A DNA stretch of 64,000 bases from Edaphobacter sp. 4G125 (GTDB lineage: Bacteria; Acidobacteriota; Terriglobia; Terriglobales; Acidobacteriaceae), in the NCBI RefSeq assembly GCF_014274685.1, contig NZ_CP060393.1, positions 2,291,501 to 2,355,500 of the forward strand, read 5' to 3'. How positions within the stretch are numbered: position 1 is the stretch's first letter; the number at the start of each line of letters is the position of its first letter. Below the pieces are notes generated by a model. It saw only the letters and a list, made by a program, of their open reading frames with translations, did not search any database and was not told where the DNA came from. Of this stretch, positions 45,276 to 54,011 are shown in pieces. A program made the translations under genes and the position numbers.

Positions 45276-46145
45276 TTATGCTGCGGCGATCTTCTGCGTG
45301 AGATCGTCCTGCTCTTTGCGCGATTCGGCTCCGATGGTGAATGCATCGAGGACCCCAGTAGAAAGTGCATAACGAATGGCCTCGGCGGGGCGGTCTCGAA
45401 GATCGCCCTGGCCGAGGATCTTCATGCCGACGATTCCTTTGCCATCGGCGCGCATCTTTTTGATCTCTTTGAGAACCGTGTCGGGATCCGCGTCCATGTG
45501 AGAGCCGATTGGGTTGAGGCGAACAAGATCAACTTCGACCCAAGGCGATGCTGCCGCTGCGCGGAGGGCCTCAATGGTATGGCAGGAGCAGCCGTGGGCA
45601 CGAATGATGCCTTTCTGCTTTGCTTCACTGAGTACATCCATTGCGCCACGATAGCGTGTGGTCCAGTCTCCTTCCGTGACGCAGTGAATAAGAAGAATGT
45701 CGATGTAATCGGTCCCGAGTTCGCGGCGATAACGATCGAGAGCACTCCGAAGCCTGTCAGGCTCGCGGATATCAGATTTGGTCATGATGACGACTTTGTC
45801 TCGCGGAAGCTGCTTTACAGCTTCGCGAACATTCGGGTGTGAGCCGTAGGAGTCGGCTGTATCGAAGAAACGAAGTCCATTCTCGTGGTAGCCGTCGAGA
45901 AGAAGACGGGTGAAGGGATTTGAGCCAAGACGGGTTTGGTTGGAAGCACCACCGAATCCAACAGTTCCTGTACCCATTGCCAGACGAGAGGTGCGGATGC
46001 CGGTCTTGCCGAGGGTGACCTCGTCATGGGCTGTGATTTTTTTCGCGAGAGGTTCGAGACCGAGTGTAGAGGTAGGGGAGTTGCTGGCGAGCCAAACGGC
46101 ACCGAGGCCCTTGGCAGTGCGGCGAAGGAAATCTCTCCTCAGCAT
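45276..46145 (-). CDS. Tat-exported aldo/keto reductase
   Basis: 289 residues. The N-terminus LRRDFLRRTAKGLGAVWLASN has a twin-arginine-type signal. The AKR barrel follows with TLGKTGIRTSRLAMGTGTVGFGG, the catalytic FFDTADSYGSHP (Asp-Tyr), KVVIMTKSDI (Lys) and DILLIHCVTEGD (His). The tetrad is complete. Export of an NADPH-dependent enzyme is unusual; it may use another donor or be membrane-attached. GAGGTG precedes the ATG. It converges on the catalase gene. Confidence 0.88.
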   Translation of the reverse strand: MLRRDFLRRTAKGLGAVWLASNSPTSTLGLEPLAKKITAHDEVTLGKTGIRTSRLAMGTGTVGFGGASNQTRLGSNPFTRLLLDGYHENGLRFFDTADSYGSHPNVREAVKQLPRDKVVIMTKSDIREPDRLRSALDRYRRELGTDYIDILLIHCVTEGDWTTRYRGAMDVLSEAKQKGIIRAHGCSCHTIEALRAAAASPWVEVDLVRLNPIGSHMDADPDTVLKEIKKMRADGKGIVGMKILGQGDLRDRPAEAIRYALSTGVLDAFTIGAESRKEQDDLTQKIAAA

Positions 46146-46216
46146 AGCGGCACCTCACTTGCGGGATACGATACGCCTGCAAGTGAGGTTGTGGCTACGA
46201 CGGTTGGATTCTGTTG

Positions 46217-48319
46217 TTACGACTTGCTTTCCTCAACTGCTCCCAACTCAAGGAGAAAAAAGGCGTAGTCGAAGGCGATCTCCTTGAGGTAGTCATAGCG
46301 GCCTGAGGCTCCTCCGTGACCTGCGTCCATGTTGATGTGAAGGAGCAGGGGAGTGTCGTTCTTCTTCAGGGTTCGCAGCTTGGCGATGTACTTGGCGGGC
46401 TCCCAATACATGACCTGCGAGTCGTTGAGGCTGGTTTTGACCAGCATGGCGGGATAATCGCCGGGTTTGAGATTGTCGTACGGCGAGTACGACCGCATGT
46501 AGGCGAAGGCTTCGGGCTCGTTAGGATTTCCCCACTCTTCGTACTCGGCGACAGTGAGGGGCAGAGAGGCGTCGAGCATGGTGTTCATGACGTCGACGAA
46601 GGGAACATGCGACAGCACGACGCTGAAGAGATCGGGTCGCAGGTTGACCACAGCACCCATGAGCAGGCCTCCCGCGCTGCCGCCTTCTATGGCGACTCGA
46701 TTTTTTGCGCCATAGCCCTGAGTGACGAGAGCTTCCACGATGGCGATGAAGTCGGTGAAGGTGTTGCGCTTGACCATCATCTTTCCAGCATCGTGCCAGG
46801 TGTCGCCGAGGTCGCCGCCGCCGCGGATGTGGGCGTAGGCCAACACCAGACCACGATCGAGCAAGGACAGACGAGCGGGACTGAAGCTGACAGGAAGAGG
46901 ATAGCCATAAGAGCCGTATCCGTAGACATAGAGCGGATTCGTTCCGTCCTTATGGAATTGGTCGCGGCGATAGACGAGTGAGACTGGAACGCGAACGCCA
47001 TCGCTGGCAGTGATCCAGAGACGCTCGGAGGCATAGTGGGAGCGATCGAAGCCCCCGGGGATCTCCTGCTCCTTGAGTAATGTGGAGGCTCCCGTGGCGA
47101 CGTCGTACTCGTAGACCGAGGCAGGGGAGACGAGGGACTGGTAGCTGTAACGGAACTTCGTGGTGACGAATTCGCGGTTGATGTGAGCCATTGCGGTATA
47201 GGCAGGCTCAGGGAAGCTGATCTCGCTAGGAGTTTCGAGGCTTCCATTGGCGGAGAGTTGTGAGACGGCGAGTGTGGGGAGTCCTTGCACCCGTTTGGAG
47301 ATGACGCAGAATGAGTCGAATACCTCGAAATCTTCAAGTGGAGCTTCCTTGTCCTCCGGAAGCAGCTCCGTCCAGGCTTCTCGACTTCCTCCGTCGACAG
47401 GGACAGTGACGACGCGGAAGTTTTTTCCGGTGTCGTTGACACGGATATAGAAGAGTCCGTTGCGATGGTCGACAGAGTACTCCTGCTCGTCCTGGCGAGG
47501 GGCAATGACGAGGAAGACGCCGCCGGGAGTATCGGCGGGGAGATAGCTGCACTCGCTGGTGGTGTGGCTCCCGGCCTCCATGAGTAGATATTTGCCGTCG
47601 CGGGTCTTACCGACGCCGATATTGAAGCGCTCGTCGCGTTCCTCGTAGATCATGGCATCGTCGATGTTGTTGTCGCCGAGACGATGGCGGAAGAGCTTGT
47701 CCTGGCGCTTGGTGACCTCATCTTCAGTTGTGTAAAAGAGCGTGTGCGAATCGGCGGCCCAGGCGATCGAGCCGACGCGTTCTGCGGTATCGGGGTAATC
47801 GGAGCCGGTGGTCAGATTGCGGATGTGAAGGGTGTACTGACGGAAGCCGGTATTGTCGGTGGAGTAAGCCAGCTTTTCGCCATCAGGGGTTACGACCATG
47901 GCTCCTACAGCCATGAAGGGCTGATCGACTGCGAGCTGGTTGACATCGAGGATGATTTGCTCTGGTTGAGTGGCGTCGTAGATTTCGCCAATGGCCTTTC
48001 GACGGCAGTGGATGGCATACTGGCTGCCTTCGACAGTGCGCGTGTAGTAGTACCAGTCGCCGAAGCGGAAGGGAACAGACTCGTCAGTCTCCTTGATGTG
48101 GGAGAGCATCTCGGTATAGAGCTTTGCCTGGAGATCCTCGGTAGGCTTCATGAACGCACTGGTGTAGGCGTTCTCGGCTTCGAGGTACTCGATGACTTCG
48201 GCGGAATCCTTGTTGCGCATCCAGCGGTAATCGTCTTCGAGAACCTGGCCGTGAATCGTGGTCGGTGAGGGGTCGCGGCGGGCTACCGGTGGAGTGACGG
48301 ACGAGAGTGTCTTTTCCAT
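46217..48319 (-). CDS. ptrB: Oligopeptidase B-like S9 serine peptidase
   Basis: 700 residues. A propeller domain (about 60-420, starting DDYRWMRNKDSAEVIEYLEAENAY) is followed by the alpha/beta-hydrolase domain. The latter has YGYGSYGYPLPVSFSPARLSLLDRGLVLAYAHIRGGGDLG, nucleophile motif GGSAGGLLMGAVVN, an Asp in SLNDSQVMYWEP, and the His in DAGHGGASGRYDYLKE. These features identify oligopeptidase B, which cleaves short peptides after basic residues. The ATG at 48319 has AGGAAC in front. No signal peptide. Confidence 0.93.
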   Translation of the reverse strand: MEKTLSSVTPPVARRDPSPTTIHGQVLEDDYRWMRNKDSAEVIEYLEAENAYTSAFMKPTEDLQAKLYTEMLSHIKETDESVPFRFGDWYYYTRTVEGSQYAIHCRRKAIGEIYDATQPEQIILDVNQLAVDQPFMAVGAMVVTPDGEKLAYSTDNTGFRQYTLHIRNLTTGSDYPDTAERVGSIAWAADSHTLFYTTEDEVTKRQDKLFRHRLGDNNIDDAMIYEERDERFNIGVGKTRDGKYLLMEAGSHTTSECSYLPADTPGGVFLVIAPRQDEQEYSVDHRNGLFYIRVNDTGKNFRVVTVPVDGGSREAWTELLPEDKEAPLEDFEVFDSFCVISKRVQGLPTLAVSQLSANGSLETPSEISFPEPAYTAMAHINREFVTTKFRYSYQSLVSPASVYEYDVATGASTLLKEQEIPGGFDRSHYASERLWITASDGVRVPVSLVYRRDQFHKDGTNPLYVYGYGSYGYPLPVSFSPARLSLLDRGLVLAYAHIRGGGDLGDTWHDAGKMMVKRNTFTDFIAIVEALVTQGYGAKNRVAIEGGSAGGLLMGAVVNLRPDLFSVVLSHVPFVDVMNTMLDASLPLTVAEYEEWGNPNEPEAFAYMRSYSPYDNLKPGDYPAMLVKTSLNDSQVMYWEPAKYIAKLRTLKKNDTPLLLHINMDAGHGGASGRYDYLKEIAFDYAFFLLELGAVEESKS

Positions 48320-48447
48320 GTTCCTGCAAGGATATCGTGTTCTGTGGAGAGATTTTAGGGCAACCTTTAGGCTTCGCGGAGGCACCAACAATCAGGTTGA
48401 TTATTGCTGCGGAGATAGGGCTACAATGATCGACCAAAGGGGGCTCT

Positions 48448-49128
48448 ATGACTCGTATTCTCTCTATGTTTGTATTTAGTTCTGTGCTTGGCCTGACGCC
48501 CACGATTCTGGCGCAATCCGATCCGATGGGAATTCCTGCTTCTCAGACGCAGCCGAATCAGCCGGGGCGGGTGCAGGCCCCGACGACATCGCTACAGGAC
48601 TCCAGTGGAGCTCCAAATGACACGATTCAACACATGAAGGACAAGATGTTTGTTCGGAAGGCAGCGGAAGGTGGGCTGGGCGATGTTCAGTTAGGGAAGC
48701 TGGCTTCGGAGAAGGGGGCGAGCGAAGATGTGAAGTCGTTTGGACAAAAGATGGTCGATGATCACACTCAACTGAACAAGGAGATGGCTGAGCTGGCGGA
48801 TACCATCGGTACGATGTTGCCGAAGAAGATGGGGAAGGCAGACCAAACTGAGTACGAGAAGCTGAATGGACTTTCGGGAGAGGATTTCGACAAGGAATAT
48901 ATCGCCTATATGGTGAAAGACCACCACGAGGACCTACGTGAGTTTCGGATAGCATCCACCAGCACGACGGATTCAGAGGTGAAGAATGTTGCAGATCGCG
49001 GAGCGCGACTGATTCACGATCACATGGTGATGGTGGACAAGATGGCGCATGACCGGGGAATTCCAATGCCAGGACATCGTCCCAAACCCGAAGTAAGCTC
49101 TGGGCAGATGCCTCCTTCGGCCCAATAG
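48448..49128 (+). CDS. Exported DUF4142 protein
   Basis: 226 residues with a signal peptide (RILSMFVFSSVLGLTPTILAQ) and a DUF4142 ferritin-like helical bundle (FVRKAAEGGLGDVQLGKLASEKGASEDVKSFGQKMVDDHTQLNKEM, AYMVKDHHEDLREFR). The repeated DH and HH residues look like the usual acid-His pattern, but metal binding is unproven. The N-terminal linker is Gln/Pro-rich. AGGGGGCT precedes the ATG. Confidence 0.88.
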   Translation: MTRILSMFVFSSVLGLTPTILAQSDPMGIPASQTQPNQPGRVQAPTTSLQDSSGAPNDTIQHMKDKMFVRKAAEGGLGDVQLGKLASEKGASEDVKSFGQKMVDDHTQLNKEMAELADTIGTMLPKKMGKADQTEYEKLNGLSGEDFDKEYIAYMVKDHHEDLREFRIASTSTTDSEVKNVADRGARLIHDHMVMVDKMAHDRGIPMPGHRPKPEVSSGQMPPSAQ

Positions 49129-49174
49129 TGGATATAGTGCTGTGTTTTGATTGCGAGCGTAGAATAACCAGACG

Positions 49175-49969
49175 ATGAACCGAATCACACGATGGTTGGG
49201 GATCGTTGTACTGCTGGTGTTGCCACTGGCAGTGTCGGCTGAGTCGGTGAAATCTCTTCCGGCTCCCACCGGCTATATCAACGATTTTGCGGGAGTGCTT
49301 TCGCCTGCAACGAAGCAGCAGATGGAGACGCTGTGCAGTCAGGTAGATCGCCAGGCGCATGCGCAGATCGCCGTTGTCACCATCAAGACGCTGGATGACG
49401 ACCAGACGATCGAAGAGTTTGCCACTGAACTGGAAGACAAATGGGGAGTCGGAAATAAGGACGATCGCGGTGTGTTGATGGTCCTTGTCATGCACCCGAG
49501 GCGTGGCCGCATTGAGGTGGGCTATGGGCTTGAGGGCATCCTGAATGACGCCAAGGTCGGTGATATTGGGCGTTCCATGGTTCCTGCGGCCAATCAGGGA
49601 GACTACGACACGGCCGTTCCTCTGGGGGTAAGGCAGCTTGCGTCGATCATTGCTGCCGATGCAGGGGTGGCGCTGACGATTCCAGGACAGCAGTATCGCA
49701 GGCAGCCAGTCCGAGAAGAACCTACGCCTCTTAGCTTGACCCAGGTTCTGATCGGCGGCGGAGTGATTCTGCTTCTTCTCTTCTTCCTGGCTCGTACAGG
49801 CAACCTGGGGCTCATCTTCTTTCTTCTTGGGAATATTATGGGCGGCGGGAGAGGAGGGTATTACCGTGGAGGTGGCGACGACCGCGATGGTTGGGGTGGC
49901 GGTGGCGGCGGTGGAGGATTTGGCGGGTTTGGTGGTGGTCGCTCCGGAGGTGGGGGAGCCAGCTTTTAG
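49175..49969 (+). CDS. TPM-domain membrane protein (YgcG-like)
   Basis: 264 residues. A signal peptide or N-terminal anchor (WLGIVVLLVLPLAVSAE) is followed by a TPM domain (GYINDFAGVLSPATKQQMETL, AQIAVVTIKTLDDDQTIEEFATEL, GVLMVLVMHPRRGRIEVGYGLEG). Then come two hydrophobic segments near residues 188-224 and a Gly-rich tail ending SGGGGASF. TPM proteins sit in the envelope and are often next to lemA, as here. Function unknown. Confidence 0.9.
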   Translation: MNRITRWLGIVVLLVLPLAVSAESVKSLPAPTGYINDFAGVLSPATKQQMETLCSQVDRQAHAQIAVVTIKTLDDDQTIEEFATELEDKWGVGNKDDRGVLMVLVMHPRRGRIEVGYGLEGILNDAKVGDIGRSMVPAANQGDYDTAVPLGVRQLASIIAADAGVALTIPGQQYRRQPVREEPTPLSLTQVLIGGGVILLLLFFLARTGNLGLIFFLLGNIMGGGRGGYYRGGGDDRDGWGGGGGGGGFGGFGGGRSGGGGASF

Positions 49970-50080
49970 AAGTACCGTTCAGGGGCCGCGCAGAGATGTC
50001 ATAACAAGTGAGTACTGGCGGGGTGATACGATAGCACCTCGGCCCGTAAACCAAGCTCAGAGAGGGGAATACTAGAAAAC

Positions 50081-50665
50081 ATGAAGCCTTTATGGATTGT
50101 TTTGGGTGTTGTTGGCCTCATCATCCTTCTGCTGCTTTTTGCAGGCGGAAGTTACGTGAGCACCAAAAATACTCTGGTGCAAAAGAACGAAGCGATCAAC
50201 CAAGCCTATTCGCAGGTTAACGTGGTGCAGCAGCGGCGTCTGGACCTGATTCCGAACCTGGTGGCTTCGGTGAAAGGTTATGTGGCGGAAGAGTCCAGCG
50301 TTCTTACGAATATCGCCAATGCCCGTGCAGGTGTGTTGGCGGCTGGTTCTGACCATTCGGCTAACATCGATGCCAACCGCAAGCTGGATGTCGCCCTGGG
50401 GCCGTTCTTCCGGCTACAGGAGCAGTATCCCAACCTGAAGGGCAACGACCAGTTCATGCGGCTGAATGACGAACTGGCGGGAACGGAAAACAGGATTGCG
50501 GTCGAACGGCAGCGATACAACCGGGTGCTGGAGGACTACAATGTCTACGTCCGGCAGTTCCCCAACAGCATCTGGGCCGGCATGGCTGGCTTCCACTACC
50601 GTGACGAGTATTTCAGGGGGAACCCGGAGAACAGTGTCGCGCCCAAGGTCGACTTCTCTAAATAA
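50081..50665 (+). CDS. lemA: LemA-family protein
   Basis: 194 residues. A membrane anchor (LWIVLGVVGLIILLLLFAGGSYVS) is followed by the LemA coiled-coil bundle: NEAINQAYSQVNVVQQRRLDLIPNLVASVKGYV, then NRIAVERQRYNRVLEDYNVYVRQFPNSIWAGMAGF. It is next to the TPM gene, a pairing common in bacteria. A strong bidirectional terminator follows 27 bases after the stop. Confidence 0.92.
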   Translation: MKPLWIVLGVVGLIILLLLFAGGSYVSTKNTLVQKNEAINQAYSQVNVVQQRRLDLIPNLVASVKGYVAEESSVLTNIANARAGVLAAGSDHSANIDANRKLDVALGPFFRLQEQYPNLKGNDQFMRLNDELAGTENRIAVERQRYNRVLEDYNVYVRQFPNSIWAGMAGFHYRDEYFRGNPENSVAPKVDFSK

Positions 50666-50691
50666 GTAGAAGCCGATTGAACCTTGGCACG

Positions 50692-50727
50692 AAGAAAGGC
50701 CGTTGCCCATCAGCAACGGCCTTTCTT
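50692..50727. terminator. Bidirectional terminator after lemA
   Basis: A perfect 15-bp stem, AAGAAAGGCCGTTGC and GCAACGGCCTTTCTT around a 6-base loop, between lemA and the convergent STAS gene. Confidence 0.93.
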
Positions 50728-50739
50728 ATGGAAGAAAAT

Positions 50740-51087
50740 TTAGCGGGTGAAGGAAGAGATTGCAGAAGCCTCGTCATCGCGCACGTCGAAGACGGTATAG
50801 AGCTTGGTGATCTGCAACAGGTCCTGAACCTTCTTGGTGAGATTCAGCAGCTTTAGTTCGCCACCGGCGTTCTTGACCGTGGTGAAGGCGCTGACCAGCT
50901 CGCCAATACCCGAGCTGTCGATGTAGTTCACATCGGCCAGGTTGAGCAGAATCTTCTGCTGTCCTTTAGCCAAAAGGTCGCGGACTGCATCGCGAATCGT
51001 TACACTGCCTTCGCCGAGGGTAATACGTCCGCTCAAATCCAGAATGGTGACGCCGTCCACTTGGCGAGTAGATACTTTCATGCTCAT
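50740..51087 (-). CDS. STAS-domain anti-anti-sigma factor
   Basis: 115 residues of the SpoIIAA/RsbV fold: DGVTILDLSGRITLGEG, the phosphorylation-site loop VNYIDSSGIGELV (Ser58/Ser59) and the ending LLQITKLYTVFDV. It should bind the anti-sigma kinase next door when dephosphorylated. AAGGAG precedes the ATG. A gap of only 14 bases separates it from the upstream anti-sigma gene. Confidence 0.93.
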   Translation of the reverse strand: MSMKVSTRQVDGVTILDLSGRITLGEGSVTIRDAVRDLLAKGQQKILLNLADVNYIDSSGIGELVSAFTTVKNAGGELKLLNLTKKVQDLLQITKLYTVFDVRDDEASAISSFTR

Positions 51088-51101
51088 GTTTACTGTTCTC
51101 C

Positions 51102-51692
51102 TTAGGTCCCCGACTTCGCGGGTGTGCGGTGCTTGATGAGGGTCAACTCGGTGCCAGGATGTAACTGGCGAAAGTTTACCTCATCCATAAAGGCCCGAAT
51201 CAAAAAGATGCCGCGTCCCGATCCCCGCAAGATGTTCTCTGGCGCCAAGGGGTCCGGAAGGGTGGTCGGATCTAATCCTGGCCCCTGGTCGGTGATGCGG
51301 ATCACGAGGTCTTCGGCGGTGGTTTCAAACGATGCCGTGATGTGCTTGTTGGTATCGTAGGCGTTTCCGTGCAAGACGGCATTGACTGTCGCTTCGCGCA
51401 CTGCCATGGCGATATAGGGAATCGTCTCTTCATCAAAGCCAGCGCGCTGGGCGTACTGCTCAGCTGTCTGTTCAACCTTATTGACGCTATCCAGGGTTGA
51501 ATCCAACGTGTAACTAACGCGGCTTGTCGTTGAGTCGGCCAAGACTATCCTTGAGATTCCTATGTGCCCGTCGTCAATGGCAGACAACAGCGATGATGGC
51601 AGTGTGCTTGTGCTTGCCTCGATTGTCAAGATTGAGCCTCCATGCCGCTTTTCTCCTTCCATCGAGGGGAAGGATTGCATGAGTGACACCAT
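51102..51692 (-). CDS. RsbW-like anti-sigma factor / serine kinase
   Basis: About 196 residues: a variable N-terminus of some 60 residues, then a GHKL ATPase domain with ETIPYIAMAVREATVNAVLHGNAYD (N-box), IRITDQGPGLDP (G1), and GSGRGIFLIRAFMDEV (G2). It would phosphorylate the STAS protein encoded just downstream. No sigma-factor gene is adjacent, so the target is unknown. The exact start is unclear (51692, 51680 or 51662) as no Shine-Dalgarno sequence stands out. Confidence 0.88.
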   Translation of the reverse strand: MVSLMQSFPSMEGEKRHGGSILTIEASTSTLPSSLLSAIDDGHIGISRIVLADSTTSRVSYTLDSTLDSVNKVEQTAEQYAQRAGFDEETIPYIAMAVREATVNAVLHGNAYDTNKHITASFETTAEDLVIRITDQGPGLDPTTLPDPLAPENILRGSGRGIFLIRAFMDEVNFRQLHPGTELTLIKHRTPAKSGT

Positions 51693-51792
51693 ACACTTTG
51701 GCCCGGCAGATTGGGAAATGGCGAGTTCTACGAAGATTCACATTGCAGTGCAATTCATTTCATAGGCAGGAATCGTAGATAATCGAAGACGA

Positions 51793-52833
51793 ATGAAGAT
51801 TCTTTACGCTGCGAGCCTTTCTCCGAACGACTCGGCGTTGTACCGGCAATGGGCGCTGGAGCGCCTGGGACACGAGATCGTTCCCCTGAATTTCCTCCCT
51901 TACATGCCTCAAAATCCCCTATTGCACCGCATCGTATACCGAGCGGTGCTGGGGCCGCACGTAGACCGGTTTAACCGGGATGTGATTGAGCTTGCTGAGC
52001 GGGAGCGCCCCGACGTGCTCTGGGCCGATAAGCTGCTGTGGATGCGCCCCCGTACTCTTGACCGGCTTCGTGGGATGGGGATTACGCTCGTCAGCTATAT
52101 GATCGACAACCCCTTTGGTCCACGTCAGGATCCGGGTTGGAGGGTGTATATGAAGAGCATCCCCCATTACGATCTCCACGTCGTGCAACGCGATAAAAAT
52201 ATCGCCGATTATCGCTCGCGAGGCGCAAGAGACGTCATCAAGATCCAGACGGCGTATGAGCCTACGATCCATTTCCCCCCGCCAGAGGGGTGGTCGGATC
52301 GGGACCGCGACCGGGAGGTATCGTTCGTTGGCACGCCGTATGACGATCGCGCCGATACGCTGGCACGGCTGTCAAATGAGTTTGGGGTGACGATCTCAGG
52401 CAATGGACGGCAATGGCGACGCGCACTTGGACCAGAGGCGTTTTCGAAGCTCTATCGCGAAGGAGAGTTATACCGACAGCAGTATCGGGAGGCGATCTGG
52501 CGATCGAAGATTAATCTGAGCTTTATCACTCACTCCAACCAGGACGAGTTTGTCCATAAGAGCTTTGAGATTGCGGCCTGCGGAGGGTTTCTGCTCGCCG
52601 AGCGCTCCCAGGGGCATATGGACCGGTTTGTGGAAGGAGAAGAGGCGATCTTCTTTACCGGCTTTGACGAACTCGCCGAGAAGATCCGTCGCTACCTGCC
52701 GGACGAAGAGGCCAGGGCACGTATCGCCACCGCTGGACAGAGGCGGGCGCAGCAGGATGGTTATCACAATGACCGTCAGGTCGAGTTGATCGTCGAGCGC
52801 GTGGAATCGATTATGCACTCGGCGCGCAGCTGA
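51793..52833 (+). CDS. CgeB-like glycosyltransferase (GT-B fold)
   Basis: 346 residues. An N-terminal Rossmann-like domain (KILYAASLSPNDSALYRQWALERLGHEI, ERPDVLWADKLLWM, LVSYMIDNPFGP) is followed by a C-terminal half with VSFVGTPYDDRADTLARL, INLSFITHSNQDEFVHKSFEIAACGGFLLAERS. This layout matches the CgeB/DUF3880-type glycosyltransferases. The acceptor is unknown. It lies divergently from the anti-sigma pair and directly touches the stop of the next gene on the other strand. Confidence 0.82.
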   Translation: MKILYAASLSPNDSALYRQWALERLGHEIVPLNFLPYMPQNPLLHRIVYRAVLGPHVDRFNRDVIELAERERPDVLWADKLLWMRPRTLDRLRGMGITLVSYMIDNPFGPRQDPGWRVYMKSIPHYDLHVVQRDKNIADYRSRGARDVIKIQTAYEPTIHFPPPEGWSDRDRDREVSFVGTPYDDRADTLARLSNEFGVTISGNGRQWRRALGPEAFSKLYREGELYRQQYREAIWRSKINLSFITHSNQDEFVHKSFEIAACGGFLLAERSQGHMDRFVEGEEAIFFTGFDELAEKIRRYLPDEEARARIATAGQRRAQQDGYHNDRQVELIVERVESIMHSARS

Positions 52834-53364
52834 TTATTCCGCGACGGTCACCAGACGAATTGCTGCAAGATTTCGGACCCAGCGTTGAGGTTTCTTGTCG
52901 GCGCTGGCAACGAGTTTGAGCTGTCCATCTTCGCCAAGCGGCTGACCATTCATCGAAGTAGCGATAATGACGTCGGCAGAGTGTTCCGACGGTTCGATTT
53001 CGGTCACGGAGTACAAGACCCAGTACTTGTCTGTTCCCTCGGCAGTGATATAACTGCGCAGCATTGTGCGGTGAGTTGCCTGCCCCACGGCGAAGCCATG
53101 TTTTGCAAGCAGATCTCCCAAGGCTGCTCCAGTATAGGTTTCGTCTTTTTGTGTGTGCGGGTTGTGTACGGTAACGCTCTTTTGCGGCAGAACGGCCAAT
53201 TCGGCCTGAGTTACGGTTGTGGTTTTACCGTCGATCGTGAGTTGCAGCTCCGTGGAGGGAATGGCCTTTTTGTGCTCATGTCCTGCTGGCGTTTGGCTGT
53301 AAAGGAAGTTGTTGGTCGGAGACAGAACCAGGGCAAGGATAACGGCAAAACGAGAGATTCTCAT
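52834..53364 (-). CDS. Exported protein with molybdopterin-oxidoreductase-like domain
   Basis: 176 residues with a signal peptide (RISRFAVILALVLSPTNNFLYSQ). The mature part shows the pattern of the oxidoreductase molybdopterin-binding fold: VTQAELAVLPQKSVTV, DETYTGAALGDLLAKHGF, EGTDKYWVLYSVTEIEPS and the closing PQRWVRNLAAIRLVTV. It lacks the molybdenum-ligating cysteine and is far shorter than sulfite oxidase, so it is probably not an enzyme of that type. AGGACA precedes the ATG at 53364. Its last codon abuts the CgeB stop. Confidence 0.78.
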   Translation of the reverse strand: MRISRFAVILALVLSPTNNFLYSQTPAGHEHKKAIPSTELQLTIDGKTTTVTQAELAVLPQKSVTVHNPHTQKDETYTGAALGDLLAKHGFAVGQATHRTMLRSYITAEGTDKYWVLYSVTEIEPSEHSADVIIATSMNGQPLGEDGQLKLVASADKKPQRWVRNLAAIRLVTVAE

Positions 53365-53418
53365 GGTTGTCCTAAGACAAGTACTTTTCGGTTCTTTTGT
53401 ACAGGCTATACTTAACCT

Positions 53419-53922
53419 ATGTCCATCATTCGCAATGCCGCTGCTATCGCCAAAGGAATGAGCGTTACTCTGAAGGAAGCCTTTCAGCCGACTGAGGTTG
53501 AGAACTATCCGGACGGCAAAGGACCGATGCGCGGCGCGAAGTTTCAAGAGCGGTTCCGTGGCAAACACCAGCTTCAACGCGATGAGAATGGCCTGGAGAA
53601 GTGTGTAGCCTGCTTTCTATGTGCGGCTGCTTGTCCTTCCAATTGTATTTATATCGAAGCTGCTGAGAATACAGCCGAGCATCGCATCTCGAGCGCAGAG
53701 CGTTACGCCAAGGTCTACAACATCGACTACAACCGCTGCATCTTTTGTGGTTACTGCGTAGAGGCTTGCCCAACGGACGCAATTACACATGGACACGGTT
53801 TTGAGCTGGCATCGCTGAATGCGACGACGCTTGTGATGCGCAAGGAAGACCTGCTGGTTCCTGGTCCACATGTTCCCGATGTTGTGCAGTCGGATAAGGA
53901 CAAGGCAGAGGTTCTGGCCTAA
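53419..53922 (+). CDS. nuoI: NADH-quinone oxidoreductase subunit I (isolated nuoI)
   Basis: 167 residues with two 4Fe-4S motifs: CVACFLCAAACPSNC (C62-C76) and CIFCGYCVEACPTD (C107-C117), the N2-side ferredoxin arm of complex I. N-terminal KGMSVTLKEAFQPTEVENYP is typical of NuoI. No other nuo genes are in the window, so this is either a separate copy or complex I genes are dispersed here. A peripheral membrane protein. The start is clear from the family alignment. Confidence 0.93.
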   Translation: MSIIRNAAAIAKGMSVTLKEAFQPTEVENYPDGKGPMRGAKFQERFRGKHQLQRDENGLEKCVACFLCAAACPSNCIYIEAAENTAEHRISSAERYAKVYNIDYNRCIFCGYCVEACPTDAITHGHGFELASLNATTLVMRKEDLLVPGPHVPDVVQSDKDKAEVLA

Positions 53923-54011
53923 AGCTACAAGAGACATCAAGATAACGGATCGCGAATGCGCCCGTTGATGTGAGTTTGCATCGTATAGCGCCTGAAGGAC
54001 GTCAGATTAAG

